A DNA stretch of 64,000 bases from Pseudomonas frederiksbergensis (GCF_000802155.2 NZ_JQGJ02000018.1:1-64000); one strand, 5' to 3'; counted from the first letter of the stretch, positions 9,613 to 19,676 are shown. The notes: generated by a model from the letters alone, not told the origin. Numbers and translations: made by a program.

Positions 9613-10532
9613 ACTTTTTCAACCTCCGGGCGGCCCAGGATGCCGGTCGGCCGGAATAACAGAACCAGAACCAACAAGCCGAACGCTACGACGTCCTTGT
9701 ACTGGTCGCCGAAGATGTCGGCGCCAAAGGCTTCCGCCACGCCCAGCACCAACCCGCCGAGCATGGCGCCGGGGATGCTGCCGATGCCGCCCAGTACCGC
9801 GGCGGTGAAGGCTTTCAGGCCGACGAGGAAGCCGGCGTTGGGGTTGATCACGCCGTATTGCATGCTCAACAGCACCGCCGCGATGGCCGCCAGGGCCGCA
9901 CCGATGACGAAGGTCAGGGCGATGATGTTGTTGGTGTTGATGCCCAGCAGGTTTGCCATCTTGATGTCCTCGGCGCAGGCACGGCAGGCGCGGCCCAGGC
10001 GGGAACGGGAGATGAACAGCGTCAGGCCGAGCATGGCGACCAGGGTCACCACGAACACCACGATTTGCATGTAGGAAATCAGCACTTCATGTGCCCCGCC
10101 TGGCCCGATGGCGAAGTTGCCCGGAATCAGGTTGGGAATGGATTTGTCCTTGGAGTCTTGCGAAAGCAGTACCGTGTTCTGCAGGAAAATCGACATACCA
10201 ATGGCGGAAATCAGCGGGATCAGACGGTTGCTGCCGCGCAGGGGGCGGTAGGCGATCCGTTCGATGCTGTAGCCATAGGAACTGGTGACCACGATGCTCG
10301 CGATGAAAGCCGCGGTCATCAACAGCGGGACACTGTCGAGTCCCATCATGGCCAGCCCGGCGATGGCGATGAACGCCACGTAGGAGCCGATCATGTACAC
10401 CTCGCCGTGGGCGAAGTTGATCATTCCAATGATGCCGTAGACCATCGTATAGCCGATGGCGATCAGGGCATACGTGCTGCCAACGGTCAGGCCGTTAACC
10501 AGCTGCTGGAAGAAGTGATAGATGTCAGGCAT
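9609..10532 (-). CDS. braD: Branched-chain amino acid ABC permease BraD (LivH)
   Basis: Inner-membrane permease subunit of 307 residues, the same length as P. aeruginosa BraD. It shows the LivH start [19 protein letters not shown], then [12 protein letters not shown], the EAA-type loop [21 protein letters not shown], and a C-terminal [17 protein letters not shown]. It pairs with BraE to form the channel. It begins about 230 bases after the binding-protein gene braC, with a terminator in that gap, so its expression probably depends on readthrough or on an internal promoter. Confidence 0.95.
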   Translation of the reverse strand: MPDIYHFFQQLVNGLTVGSTYALIAIGYTMVYGIIGMINFAHGEVYMIGSYVAFIAIAGLAMMGLDSVPLLMTAAFIASIVVTSSYGYSIERIAYRPLRGSNRLIPLISAIGMSIFLQNTVLLSQDSKDKSIPNLIPGNFAIGPGGAHEVLISYMQIVVFVVTLVAMLGLTLFISRSRLGRACRACAEDIKMANLLGINTNNIIALTFVIGAALAAIAAVLLSMQYGVINPNAGFLVGLKAFTAAVLGGIGSIPGAMLGGLVLGVAEAFGADIFGDQYKDVVAFGLLVLVLLFRPTGILGRPEVEKV

Positions 10533-10712
10533 TACAGCGCTCCTAAAAACCTGATACGCATTTCACTGGTGGAGTCATTTTCCCGCCCGGGGCCCGTGGA
10601 TCTTCATCCACTTCGAACACGGGTTTTGCCAGCGAACCGCTGATGACGGTTTTGAGATTTTCAGGTGGGGAGACTGGCGGATCACGCCAGCGCGGCCCAA
10701 TACATTCAAAAC

Positions 10713-10738
10713 AAAGCCCACGGCACGCCGTGGGCTTT
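10713..10738 (-). terminator. Intercistronic terminator/attenuator between braC and braD
   Basis: Perfect hairpin AAAGCCCACGGC-AC-GCCGTGGGCTTT, followed on the minus strand by a T-rich stretch. It lies after the braC stop and about 180 bases before braD. It is expected to end most braC transcripts, giving more binding protein than permease. Confidence 0.8.
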
Positions 10739-10762
10739 ATTGGCAGTCAGTCAGGCAGGGCC

Positions 10763-11890
10763 TTACTGAGGCGAAGCTTCGGTTTTAGGTTTGCCGAAAT
10801 GCCACTCGTAAACCACGAACTTGAAGTCCTTCAGGTCGCCGTTCTTGTCGAAGCTCAAGTCACCGGTCGGCGTCTTGAAGGTGCCGGCGTGGATGGCTTC
10901 AGCCACTTTTTCCGGGTCTTCGCTTTTGGTGGAAGTGATGGCCTGGGCGATCACTTGCACAGCGGAGTAGGACGGGAACACGAACGGACCGCTCGGGTCT
11001 TCTTTCTTGGCCTTGAACGCGTCAGCCAGGGCGACGTTGGCTGGATCCTGGTCGAAGGATTTCGGCAGGGTCACCAGCAGGCCTTCGGAAGCTTCCTTGG
11101 CGATTTGCGAAATGGAGTCGTTACCCACGCCTTCCGGACCCATGAACTTGGCCTTCAGGCCTTTTTCCTGGGCTTGACGCAGGATCAGGCCCAGCTCTGG
11201 GTGGTAGCCGCCGTAGTAGACGAAGTCGACGTTGGCTTGCTTGAGCTTGGCGATCATCGAGGAGAAGTCTTTGTCGCCGGCGTTTACGCCTTCGAATACG
11301 GCAACCTTGGTGCCTTTCTTCTCGAGGGTGGCTTTCACCGCGCTGGCAATGCCTTCACCGTACTGCTGTTTGTCGTGCAGGACCGCAACGACTTTCGGCT
11401 TGACGTGGTCGGCGATGTAGTTGCCGGCCGCTGGGCCTTGGGCGCTGTCCAGGCCGATGGTGCGGAAGATCATCTTGTAGCCACGGGCGGTGATGTCCGG
11501 GCTGGTGGCCGCTGGAGTGATCATGATCACGCCTTCGTCTTCGTAGATGTCCGAAGCCGGCTGGGTGGAGCTGGAGCACAGGTGGCCGATGACGAACTTG
11601 ACGCCGTCGTTGACGACTTTGTTCGCGACCGCGACCGCTTGTTTCGGATCACAGGCGTCGTCGTATTCAACGGCGACCAGTTGCTTGCCGTTGACGCCGC
11701 CCTTGGCGTTGATTTGCTCGATCGCCATCTTGGAGCCGCTGAACTGCATGTCGCCGTATTGGGCTACAGGGCCGGTTTTCGGGCCGGCGATGCCGATCTT
11801 GATGGTGTCGGCGGCAAACGAATGGCTGGCAACCCCGGCCAGAACCATAGCGGCAAACAGTTTGGAAATCTGCTTAGTAGCCTTAGTCAT
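10763..11890 (-). CDS. braC: Branched-chain amino acid-binding protein BraC (LivK/LivJ)
   Basis: Periplasmic substrate-binding protein of 375 residues for the BraDEFG importer. A signal peptide (MTKATKQISKLFAAMVLAG, cleaved after SFA, about residue 26) precedes a type I periplasmic binding fold beginning TIKIGIAGPKTGPVAQYG. The binding-site segments GHLCSSSTQPASDIYEDEG and TPAATSPDITARG contain the Ser/Thr residues that hold the ligand in this family. The C-terminus has DLSFDKNGDLKDFKFVVYEW. A GTGGAG ribosome binding site precedes the ATG. Two palindromes lie upstream. Confidence 0.95.
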   Translation of the reverse strand: MTKATKQISKLFAAMVLAGVASHSFAADTIKIGIAGPKTGPVAQYGDMQFSGSKMAIEQINAKGGVNGKQLVAVEYDDACDPKQAVAVANKVVNDGVKFVIGHLCSSSTQPASDIYEDEGVIMITPAATSPDITARGYKMIFRTIGLDSAQGPAAGNYIADHVKPKVVAVLHDKQQYGEGIASAVKATLEKKGTKVAVFEGVNAGDKDFSSMIAKLKQANVDFVYYGGYHPELGLILRQAQEKGLKAKFMGPEGVGNDSISQIAKEASEGLLVTLPKSFDQDPANVALADAFKAKKEDPSGPFVFPSYSAVQVIAQAITSTKSEDPEKVAEAIHAGTFKTPTGDLSFDKNGDLKDFKFVVYEWHFGKPKTEASPQ

Positions 11891-12229
11891 AGTGCTCCAC
11901 TCATGCTGTTGTAGTTTTTATAGTCCTGGCGCCGTAGCAGCAGAACCGGGTCAGATATCTTGGATATCCTCGCGGAAAATGCCCCCGGCAACTGTACCGG
12001 TACAGTGTAGAGCGCCGATTGTTGGCAAGGGAAGCTGGCGCTTGGGGGCAAAACCTGAGGGTGTCGCTTTATTGAAAGAAAAAGACAGATTCGCGGCGGG
12101 GTTTGTCCGGTCAAATCGGCAATCCTTGGCTTTGCTGCGCTTTTCGATCGATGCTGCAATTGCAACCGGGTTTTGCTGCCAGACCACCGACGTTATCATT
12201 CGCGCCGATTTCTTTTCCGGACAGCTCCC
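11891..12229. other. Intergenic region upstream of braC
   Basis: 339 bases between the divergent braC and DUF2288 genes, with no convincing gene. It should contain the braC promoter. Two short palindromes are visible, GATATC-N3-GATATC at 11954-11968 and ACTGTACCGGTACAGT at 11991-12006. The part nearest the DUF2288 gene is A/T-rich around 12065-12095. Confidence 0.6.
11991..12006. promoter_or_regulatory. Perfect 16-bp palindrome, candidate operator
   Basis: ACTGTACC/GGTACAGT is fully self-complementary and lies about 100 bases upstream of the braC start. Its size and symmetry suit a dimeric repressor or activator. Which protein binds is not evident, and no regulator gene is adjacent. Confidence 0.4.
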
Positions 12230-12535
12230 ATGAATCAAGAACCTAGCACCCTCTATGCCAAATTGCTCGGTGAAACCGCATCTATCACCTGGAAAGAGCT
12301 GGAGCCGTTCTTTGCCAAGGGTGCCCTATTGTGGGTCGACCCGGCATTGGATCTGATCGCCGCAGCCGAAGCCGTTGCCCAGGACGAAGGTACCAAAGTC
12401 GCCGCCTGGCTGGGCGCCGGGCAGGTCGCCAAGCTATCTGAAACGCGGGCGCTGGATTTTTTCGAGCGTGATCCACAACTCTGGGCCGTGGTGGTTTCGC
12501 CTTGGATCATGATCCAGGAAAGGGCATCGAATTGA
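12230..12535 (+). CDS. DUF2288 family protein
   Basis: Small acidic cytosolic protein of 101 residues that matches the DUF2288 family by its start (LYAKLLGETASITWKELEPF) and its central ALLWVDPALDLIAAAEAVA. The function is unknown. The ATG at 12230 gives the family-like N-terminus; an in-frame codon at 12173 would add 19 unlikely residues. There is no signal peptide or membrane segment. It stands alone between braC and the tubulin-like gene, and is followed by a region with two stem-loops. Confidence 0.75.
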   Translation: MNQEPSTLYAKLLGETASITWKELEPFFAKGALLWVDPALDLIAAAEAVAQDEGTKVAAWLGAGQVAKLSETRALDFFERDPQLWAVVVSPWIMIQERASN

Positions 12536-12603
12536 TCGATGCACCAAATTGAATCGTCCCGTGGCCCGGTTGAAAGTGTGTAGGTGAGTAGCGAGACGTC
12601 AGC

Positions 12604-12690
12604 CTGCCGTGGCGAAACGCCACAAGGCAGGGTGACGTATACGTAACGGGAACAGTTTATCGAGCAGCCTTTTGGCTGCTTAATTGTTTC
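12604..12690 (+). ncRNA. Candidate structured RNA or 3'-UTR with two stem-loops
   Basis: Downstream of the DUF2288 gene lie two hairpins about 30 bases apart. The first is CCTGCC-G-TGGCG-AAA-CGCCA-CAA-GGCAGG (12604-12632). The second is AGCAGCC-TTTT-GGCTGCT at about 12663-12680, followed by TAATTGTTT, which resembles a weak rho-independent terminator. No reading frame fits. It may be the terminator region of the DUF2288 transcript or a separate small RNA; I could not identify a known Pseudomonas sRNA with certainty. Confidence 0.35.
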
Positions 12691-12720
12691 TGGATGTTGT
12701 TTCTGCGGTGTCGCTCAAGG

Positions 12721-12750
12721 CCCCTTCGCGAGCAGGCTCGCGAATCGGGG
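12721..12750. repeat. REP-like hairpin
   Basis: CCCC-TTCGCGAGC...GCTCGCGAA-TCGGGG palindrome just before the stop of the tubulin-like gene, related to the other REP units in the window. Confidence 0.6.
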
Positions 12751-12767
12751 CGATACGGTGGCCTGCC

Positions 12768-14942
12768 TCAATAACTCTTGCCCGTATGGTTATTGAGGGA
12801 AATAACCTTGGTCTTGCCGATCCGGTGACGGTAGATCTCGCGCAGGTACTTGATGGATTTCTTCACGCAATCCCGGGACAGGCGGATGTCGTTGATCGAG
12901 ACGAACTTCTCCTTGTCGCTGATCAGCTCACGGTACTTCTTCTCGTACATCGGCTTGATCGCGTACCAGTTGGTGTCGAGGATCTTGGCCGGGTTCTCGA
13001 ATTCATTGAGCAGATCGTCGATGCGTGCTTCGTCGAAGTCTTCATTGATGATGAAGTCCAGGATCGAATTGTCCAGCGTCTCGTCGAAGCGGTACGGGGT
13101 GCGGGCGAAGCAGCGCTTGATAAACGCCACGATCAGGGTCAGGAAGTCGTCCGACAGGCACGGGCTCTTGGCGATCAGGGTGGTCAGCGACAGGTTGGCC
13201 GAGGCGCCGATCACCAACGCGTAGCGCTTGAGGGTAGTGTTGGGGAACAGGCTGTTGAGGTGGGTCTTGAGCCGGTTCAGGTCCATGTAGGACAGTTTGT
13301 AGTCCTTCGGCAACGAGACGATCGATACCACCGACGAGCAATTCTTGAAGAAGTGCAGGTCGTGCAGGGCCGCAGCGTCGTAGCCGGAGTTCTTGTATTG
13401 CTCCAGCGAGGCGCGGTAACGCTTGGACTCGATGGGCAACAGGCTGATGCCCTCGATGGCCTGGGTGACTTTGTTGAAGTGCGGCAGGTCGATGGAGCGG
13501 AAGAACAGGTCGTCGATGTTCAGGCGCGGCGGCTCTTTCTCGAATACCTTGAACTTGTCACCGCTCGGCGCCGGCGTTTCCGGGACGACAGACTCGGCAT
13601 AGGCGATTGCCACCGGGCCGGCCAGGCTCATGAACAAGTCGTTGGCGTCCAGGCGAATGGTTTCGCCGATGTCGATGCCGGCGCGACGGAAGTAGTTCTG
13701 GTCGTAGTCGGTGGTGACGGCCTGGGCCGTCAGGATGTTGAAGATCTGCTGGGAGATGTATTGGTTGGCGTGCTTCTCCATGGCATTGACATCAATGTTC
13801 TGGATGTTGCCGTCATCGCTTTCTTCGGCGTAGCGCATGATGTCGTTGGAGATCAGCATCATCGCGTTCCATGGACGGATACGCCCCATCACGCTGGCTT
13901 CGCTGCTGTCTTCGTTGGCGAAGTTGTACGAGAAATCCCATTCTTCCGAGAGGTATTTGCACAGCAGGCGTCCGGCGTTGATGTGCAAGGCCTCGGACAT
14001 TTCGCTGCGATGGTCGGAAATGTTCGGCAGCACGCAGATGCCGCTGGTGAAGATCGGCTCGAAGACGAAGGAATGGCCGCTCTTGCTGTCATGCTCGTCC
14101 ATCGGCTTGGTGTCGAACGTCTTGTTCATGTACGAGTACTGCTGGGCCAGGCCGAACTCCGAGGCCATGCCCGAACCGGTGCCGCCGCCGGCACTGAAGA
14201 TCGAGAAATACAGGCGCGACTGGTTGGCCTTGATGCCGCAGCTGTCGATCAGGTACGAGTGGATCATTTTCCAGTCGGGGCTGGAAAAACGCTGGGTGTC
14301 CTTGTTCAGGATGATCTTGGCCAGGTACTGGCCGAGGATCGGCGCGTTACCGGCACCGCCGGCATGGACTTCCGAAAGGTCCATGATTTTCATTTTGCTG
14401 TAGTCGCGCAAAAAGCCACTTTTCTCGCCCTTGCGCGAGAAACGGATGCGCCCGGCGATGTCCTTGTCCAGGTCGCCGAGCATGACCAGCGGTTCCACCA
14501 GGAACACCGGTTTGCTGGCCTTGCCGGTGCCCAGGCGCAGGTTGCGCATCCACTGGGCCGGGCGATAGCTCTTGTCACCGTAGTTCTTGTCTTCGGCGTT
14601 GAATTCGTTGAGGTAGAACTTGCGGGCGTTGTAGACCAGCTCCGCGACGTCCAGGGCGATATTGGACCCGCAGCGCCCCAGGCCGATCAGGCACACCGAA
14701 GGGAATTCCTGCTGGCCACGTTCGCTCTCGTCGTCCACCAGATGCGGCGGGCGCGGGAACACGGCATCGCGCAGGCCGTCGAGGTTGTCGAGGATGCGGT
14801 CGGTGTTGGTCTCGGTGAAATACAGGTATTGCTGGGTGGCCAAGGATCGTGAGCTGCTCGACAGTGTCGAGGTTTCAGGGCCGTTGGCGGCTGGGCTCAG
14901 GGTCAGATCGGAAACCGCAGTGGCTGTTTTTTTGGAGGTCAT
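12768..14942 (-). CDS. FtsZ/tubulin-superfamily GTPase (Tubulin_2-like), function unknown
   Basis: A 724-residue protein with the hallmarks of the tubulin/FtsZ fold. After about 80 variable residues comes a nucleotide-binding strand-loop, CLIGLGRCGSN (84-94). The tubulin signature AGGGTGSGMASEFGLA is at 251-266, and LISNDIMRY (363-371) has an Asn where the guanine-contacting Asn lies. A long central helix follows (about 385-408). The T7-loop-like GETIRLDANDLFMSLAG (426-442) has an LDAND that matches the catalytic D-x-x-D of FtsZ. A C-terminal sheet-like region (SSVVSIVSLPKDYKLS to SLTTLIAKS, 536-593) resembles the activation domain. A basic helical tail of about 130 residues ends the protein. 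It is far longer than FtsZ (about 390) and clearly not it. The ATG at 14942 was chosen over a TTG at 15044. It stands alone. Confidence 0.8.
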   Translation of the reverse strand: MTSKKTATAVSDLTLSPAANGPETSTLSSSSRSLATQQYLYFTETNTDRILDNLDGLRDAVFPRPPHLVDDESERGQQEFPSVCLIGLGRCGSNIALDVAELVYNARKFYLNEFNAEDKNYGDKSYRPAQWMRNLRLGTGKASKPVFLVEPLVMLGDLDKDIAGRIRFSRKGEKSGFLRDYSKMKIMDLSEVHAGGAGNAPILGQYLAKIILNKDTQRFSSPDWKMIHSYLIDSCGIKANQSRLYFSIFSAGGGTGSGMASEFGLAQQYSYMNKTFDTKPMDEHDSKSGHSFVFEPIFTSGICVLPNISDHRSEMSEALHINAGRLLCKYLSEEWDFSYNFANEDSSEASVMGRIRPWNAMMLISNDIMRYAEESDDGNIQNIDVNAMEKHANQYISQQIFNILTAQAVTTDYDQNYFRRAGIDIGETIRLDANDLFMSLAGPVAIAYAESVVPETPAPSGDKFKVFEKEPPRLNIDDLFFRSIDLPHFNKVTQAIEGISLLPIESKRYRASLEQYKNSGYDAAALHDLHFFKNCSSVVSIVSLPKDYKLSYMDLNRLKTHLNSLFPNTTLKRYALVIGASANLSLTTLIAKSPCLSDDFLTLIVAFIKRCFARTPYRFDETLDNSILDFIINEDFDEARIDDLLNEFENPAKILDTNWYAIKPMYEKKYRELISDKEKFVSINDIRLSRDCVKKSIKYLREIYRHRIGKTKVISLNNHTGKSY

Positions 14943-15305
14943 TGTGCGCCGTATGCCTGGACTGGTCGGATCGACGATCTGGGTCGTCGAACCATCGCGA
15001 ATGGGAACTCGCGTCCTTTGATGGCGACGCGAGTGTCGGCCCAAGCGTTCAGGGCTGCAGCCTGAGCAGCGCTCGGGAGAATCTATTCCTGATCATGTTG
15101 GATCGGCCATCGCCCGGCGTTCTTTAATCATGAACAGGCAAAATGATGGCAATTGTTACAGCAAATTGACCAACGTCATGAAACACGCCCTGCGCCATGG
15201 TTCGGTATCAGCCATGCGAATGATTGGAGACAGCTCGCGCCCGGCTGTCTAGATTGCAGACTCCGGGCTCGGATGCCTCGCCCAACAATAAAAAGAGACG
15301 GACCC
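14943..15305. other. Divergent intergenic region, tubulin-like gene / MFS gene
   Basis: 363 bases that must hold promoters for both divergent genes. Visible are a 9-bp-arm inverted repeat at 15007-15034, an A/T-rich stretch around 15121-15165 and an AACAATAA motif just before the MFS ribosome binding site. No gene of its own is seen. Confidence 0.55.
15007..15034 (-). promoter_or_regulatory. Inverted repeat in the leader of the tubulin-like gene
   Basis: Perfect arms ACTCGCGTC and GACGCGAGT separated by ten bases, 65-92 bases before the ATG. No T-run follows, so it is not a typical terminator. It could be an operator or an RNA hairpin in the leader. Confidence 0.4.
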
Positions 15306-16655
15306 ATGCAGAACTCGACCCAAGCGGCGAATGCCTGGCGCATTCTGTTCCTGCTGTTCCTGGCCAACCTGTTCAATTTCTTCGACCGTACCATCCCGGC
15401 GATCATCATCGAACCGATCCGCATGGAATGGAGCCTGAGCGACTTCCAGATCGGCATCATCGGCACCGCGTTCACCATCGTCTATGCCATTGCCGGCTTG
15501 CCGCTGGGGCGTATGGCCGATACCGGCTCGCGCAGCAAGTTGATGGGCTGGGGCCTCGCGGCCTGGAGTGGACTGACGGCGGTGAACGGCCTGGTGGGCA
15601 GTTTCTGGGCGTTCCTGGTGGTACGCATGGGCGTGGGCATCGGCGAGGCCAGCTATGCACCGGCGGCCAACTCATTGATTGGCGACCTGTTCCCGGCTCA
15701 CCGCCGGGCGCGGGCGATGGGTATTTTCATGCTGGGGCTGCCGATTGGGTTGCTGCTGGCATTCTTTACCATTGGCGCGATGGTCAAGGCCTTCGACAGC
15801 TGGCGTGCACCGTTCTTCATTGCAGCGGTGCCGGGGTTGGTGCTGGCGGTGTTCATGTTTTTCATCAAGGAGCCCAAGCGCGGCGCGGCGGAAACCGTGC
15901 AAGTGTCCCAGGAAAAGGTCAATAAACCGGTTCGCCGAGTGCTGGCGATTCCGACCTTTCTCTGGTTGGTGCTGGCGGGGCTTTGCTTCAACTTCGCCAC
16001 CTATGCCTGCAACTCGTTCCTGGTGCCGATGCTGCAACGTTATTTCGGGATGCCGCTGCACGAGGCGGCCGTGGCCACCGGCATCATGGTGGGCGTGACG
16101 GGATTGTTCGGTCTGACCCTGGGCGGCTGGGTCGCGGACAAGATCCACCAGCGCGTGCCCAACGGGCGCCTGCTCTTTGCAGCGTTCAGCCTGGCCATTT
16201 CCACCGTCACCACGGCGTGGGCCCTGCATGCCGGGCGCATAGAGATCGGTGTGTTCGTGGCGGTGTTCAGCGTCGGTTGGCTGTTTGCCTATAACTTCTA
16301 TACCTGCGTCTATACCGCGATCCAGGACGTGGTTGAGCCGCGCCTGCGCGCCACGGCGATGGCCTTGTATTTTGCCGGGCTGTATTTGCTCGGCGGCGGC
16401 CTGGGGCCGGTGGTGGTAGGCGGCCTGTCCGACTACTTCGCCCACACGGCAATGGCGGCCGCAGGCGCCCCGCAAATGACCGAAGCGTTCAAGGCCATCG
16501 GCCTGCACGACGCGATGTACCTCATCCCGGTGGCGCTGCTCCTGACCATGGTGTTCCTGTTCCTGGCGTCACGCTGTTTCGTGCGCGATGCCAAGCGGAT
16601 GAAGGATGGGATGAGTGCAGTGGTGGTGCCGGAGGGTGTGGTGGCGACAGCCTAG
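15306..16655 (+). CDS. MFS transporter, Spinster-like
   Basis: Inner-membrane secondary transporter of 449 residues with about 12 membrane segments. The N-terminal FFDRTIPAIIIEPIRMEW and the first-half motif GRMADTGSRSKLMGWGL match the Spinster-like group of the major facilitator superfamily, whose members include sphingolipid and aromatic-compound carriers. The substrate is not shown by sequence or context. The ATG at 15306 follows AAAAAGAGACGG, and an AACAATAA motif lies just upstream. It is transcribed divergently from the tubulin-like gene and ends 25 bases before a REP hairpin. Confidence 0.85.
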   Translation: MQNSTQAANAWRILFLLFLANLFNFFDRTIPAIIIEPIRMEWSLSDFQIGIIGTAFTIVYAIAGLPLGRMADTGSRSKLMGWGLAAWSGLTAVNGLVGSFWAFLVVRMGVGIGEASYAPAANSLIGDLFPAHRRARAMGIFMLGLPIGLLLAFFTIGAMVKAFDSWRAPFFIAAVPGLVLAVFMFFIKEPKRGAAETVQVSQEKVNKPVRRVLAIPTFLWLVLAGLCFNFATYACNSFLVPMLQRYFGMPLHEAAVATGIMVGVTGLFGLTLGGWVADKIHQRVPNGRLLFAAFSLAISTVTTAWALHAGRIEIGVFVAVFSVGWLFAYNFYTCVYTAIQDVVEPRLRATAMALYFAGLYLLGGGLGPVVVGGLSDYFAHTAMAAAGAPQMTEAFKAIGLHDAMYLIPVALLLTMVFLFLASRCFVRDAKRMKDGMSAVVVPEGVVATA

Positions 16656-16680
16656 TGCGATTTTGTGACAACGGTGCTTT

Positions 16681-16710
16681 TGTGGCGAGGGAACAAGCTC
16701 CCTCGCCACA
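16681..16710. repeat. REP-like hairpin
   Basis: TGTGGCGAGGGA-ACAAGC-TCCCTCGCCACA between the convergent ends of two MFS genes. It is a near-perfect copy of the second REP class in this window. Confidence 0.75.
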
Positions 16711-16728
16711 GAGGTGGTGTGTTACAGG

Positions 16729-18264
16729 TTACTCAGCCTTGTCATCCCGGCCTCGCAACAGGCGGTTGGGCATCGCCAACGCTGCCGCCAACCCCAGCAG
16801 CGACACCGCCGCGCTAATCATAAGCAAGTGCCGGAACGTCGCCTGCAATTCTCCACGCAAGGCATTCCGTGCCTCGCCCGGGGCAGCGTTTAGGCCATCG
16901 AGCAGCACGTTGCCGGAATGCCCTTCGCCGAGCAGCGACGAACCGGCGAGTTGGGCGAAGCTTGAATCCTGCAGCAAGGCCAGCAGCAACGCCGACATCA
17001 AGGCCACGCCCACCGCGCCGCCGAGAGAGCGGAACAGGTTGGTGGTGCTGGTGGCGACGCCGATGTCCCGTTGCTCCACCGCATTCTGCGAGCCCACCAG
17101 CGACGTGGGGAATTGCATGCCGGAGGCGATGCCGCTGAGCAACATGAACAGGCTGCTCAGCCAGAACGCAGCGGGCGGCGTGAAGGCCATGCCGAGGATC
17201 GCGAACGGAAAGAGCAGGGCGCCGCTGAGGATTATCGGTTTGTAGCGCCCGGTGACCGAGGTCCGTCGACCGGCGAAATACGCGCCGATCGGCAGCCCCA
17301 TCGCCAACGGCAACAAGTGCAAGGCCGCGCTGTCGGCACCGGCGCCGGTCACGCTCTGGAAGCGCAACGGCACCAGCACCGTCAGGGAAATCGCCTGGAA
17401 GCTGGTGAAAAACACCGTGCACCAGCACAGCACCGCGCTGCGGTTCACGAACAAGTGCATGGGCAGCAACGGCTCGCGGGCGCGGCGTTCGTGCCAGGCG
17501 AAGAGACCCAGCACAACCACGGCGCCACCCAGCAGCCCGAGCACCTCGCGGCTGTGCCAGGCGTGGCCCTGGCCGACCTGGGTAATGCCTGATAACAGGG
17601 ATGTCAGGCCGATGATCAGCAACACGGTGCCCAGGTAGTCGATGATCGGCGTGCGTTGCGGCACCGGCAGCCCCACCAGGGCGCGCCGGGCCACCAGCCA
17701 GGCGCCCAGGCCCAGCGGCAGGTTGATCCAGAACACCCAGCGCCACGACAGGTACTCGGTCATGTAGCCGCCCAGCACCGGCCCGGCGACGCTGGCCACC
17801 GCGTACATGCTGCTGAAATAACCCTGGTAGCGACCGCGCTCGCGGGGCGCGATGATGTCGCCGATGATCGCCTGGCTCACCGAAATCATGCCGCCAGCGC
17901 CGATGCCCTGGAGGATCCGCGCCAGCACCAATTGCTCCATGTTCTGGGCCAGGCCACAGAACAGCGAAGCGAGGGTAAACAGGCCCATGCCGAACAGCAT
18001 CAGCGGCCGCCGGCCATACAAGTCGCCCAACTTGCCGTAGATCGGCACCGCCACGGTCATGGCGACCATGTAGCCGGAGATCACCCAGGCCAGCAGGCTG
18101 ACGTCCTTGAACTGCGCGGAAATGGCCGGCATCGAGACCGCGACGATGGTCTGGTCCAGCGCACCGAGGAAAATCGCCAGCATCAGCGCCACCAGCACGC
18201 TGCGGATGGCGGGTTGCGGGGCTTGAGGCGTATCGAGCTGAGTCAAGGCAAGACCTGCGGGCAT
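16729..18264 (-). CDS. DHA2-family (14-TMS) MFS drug efflux transporter
   Basis: Inner-membrane proton-driven exporter of 511 residues with about 14 membrane segments, like EmrB/QacA. Motif A-like GKLGDLYGRRPLMLFGM, the D1 motif ALDQTIVAVSMPAIS and the antiporter motif C region VASVAGPVLGGYMTEYLSWRWVFWINLPLG are all present. The first 20 or so residues are cytosolic. No periplasmic adaptor or outer-membrane channel gene is adjacent, so it may act alone. It lies upstream of no clear partner; pobA on the same strand begins 1.2 kb away. The substrate is unknown. Confidence 0.88.
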   Translation of the reverse strand: MPAGLALTQLDTPQAPQPAIRSVLVALMLAIFLGALDQTIVAVSMPAISAQFKDVSLLAWVISGYMVAMTVAVPIYGKLGDLYGRRPLMLFGMGLFTLASLFCGLAQNMEQLVLARILQGIGAGGMISVSQAIIGDIIAPRERGRYQGYFSSMYAVASVAGPVLGGYMTEYLSWRWVFWINLPLGLGAWLVARRALVGLPVPQRTPIIDYLGTVLLIIGLTSLLSGITQVGQGHAWHSREVLGLLGGAVVVLGLFAWHERRAREPLLPMHLFVNRSAVLCWCTVFFTSFQAISLTVLVPLRFQSVTGAGADSAALHLLPLAMGLPIGAYFAGRRTSVTGRYKPIILSGALLFPFAILGMAFTPPAAFWLSSLFMLLSGIASGMQFPTSLVGSQNAVEQRDIGVATSTTNLFRSLGGAVGVALMSALLLALLQDSSFAQLAGSSLLGEGHSGNVLLDGLNAAPGEARNALRGELQATFRHLLMISAAVSLLGLAAALAMPNRLLRGRDDKAE

Positions 18265-18313
18265 CGCGCCAGGCGGCGCGGGGACGAAGCCCGCAGTTTA
18301 AATCGGTAGCCGG

Positions 18314-19546
<1,233 letters not shown>

Positions 19547-19676
19547 TTATTTTTAGTAATCCTGGCGTGCATTTTTCGCTTGCGGACCTGTCAATTGAAG
19601 GGGAAAACTGCGCTGAAACCTGTACTTTCTGCCAATCGGTGCGATTACCGCCCGTAACCCGAGGCCGATCCTCGTT

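Noticed and set aside
8608-10074. A 488-codon open frame antisense to braE and braD
   Set aside because: Low-complexity Gln/Glu/His-rich translation typical of antisense shadows; the opposite strand encodes a well-known transporter.
12684-14852. A 722-codon open frame antisense to the tubulin-like gene
   Set aside because: It mirrors the third-codon GC bias of the real gene, has no recognisable domain, and the opposite strand encodes clear tubulin motifs.
12768-14942. Identification of the tubulin-like protein as FtsZ itself
   Set aside because: It is almost twice the FtsZ length, has diverged loops and is not in the mra/ftsQAZ division cluster.
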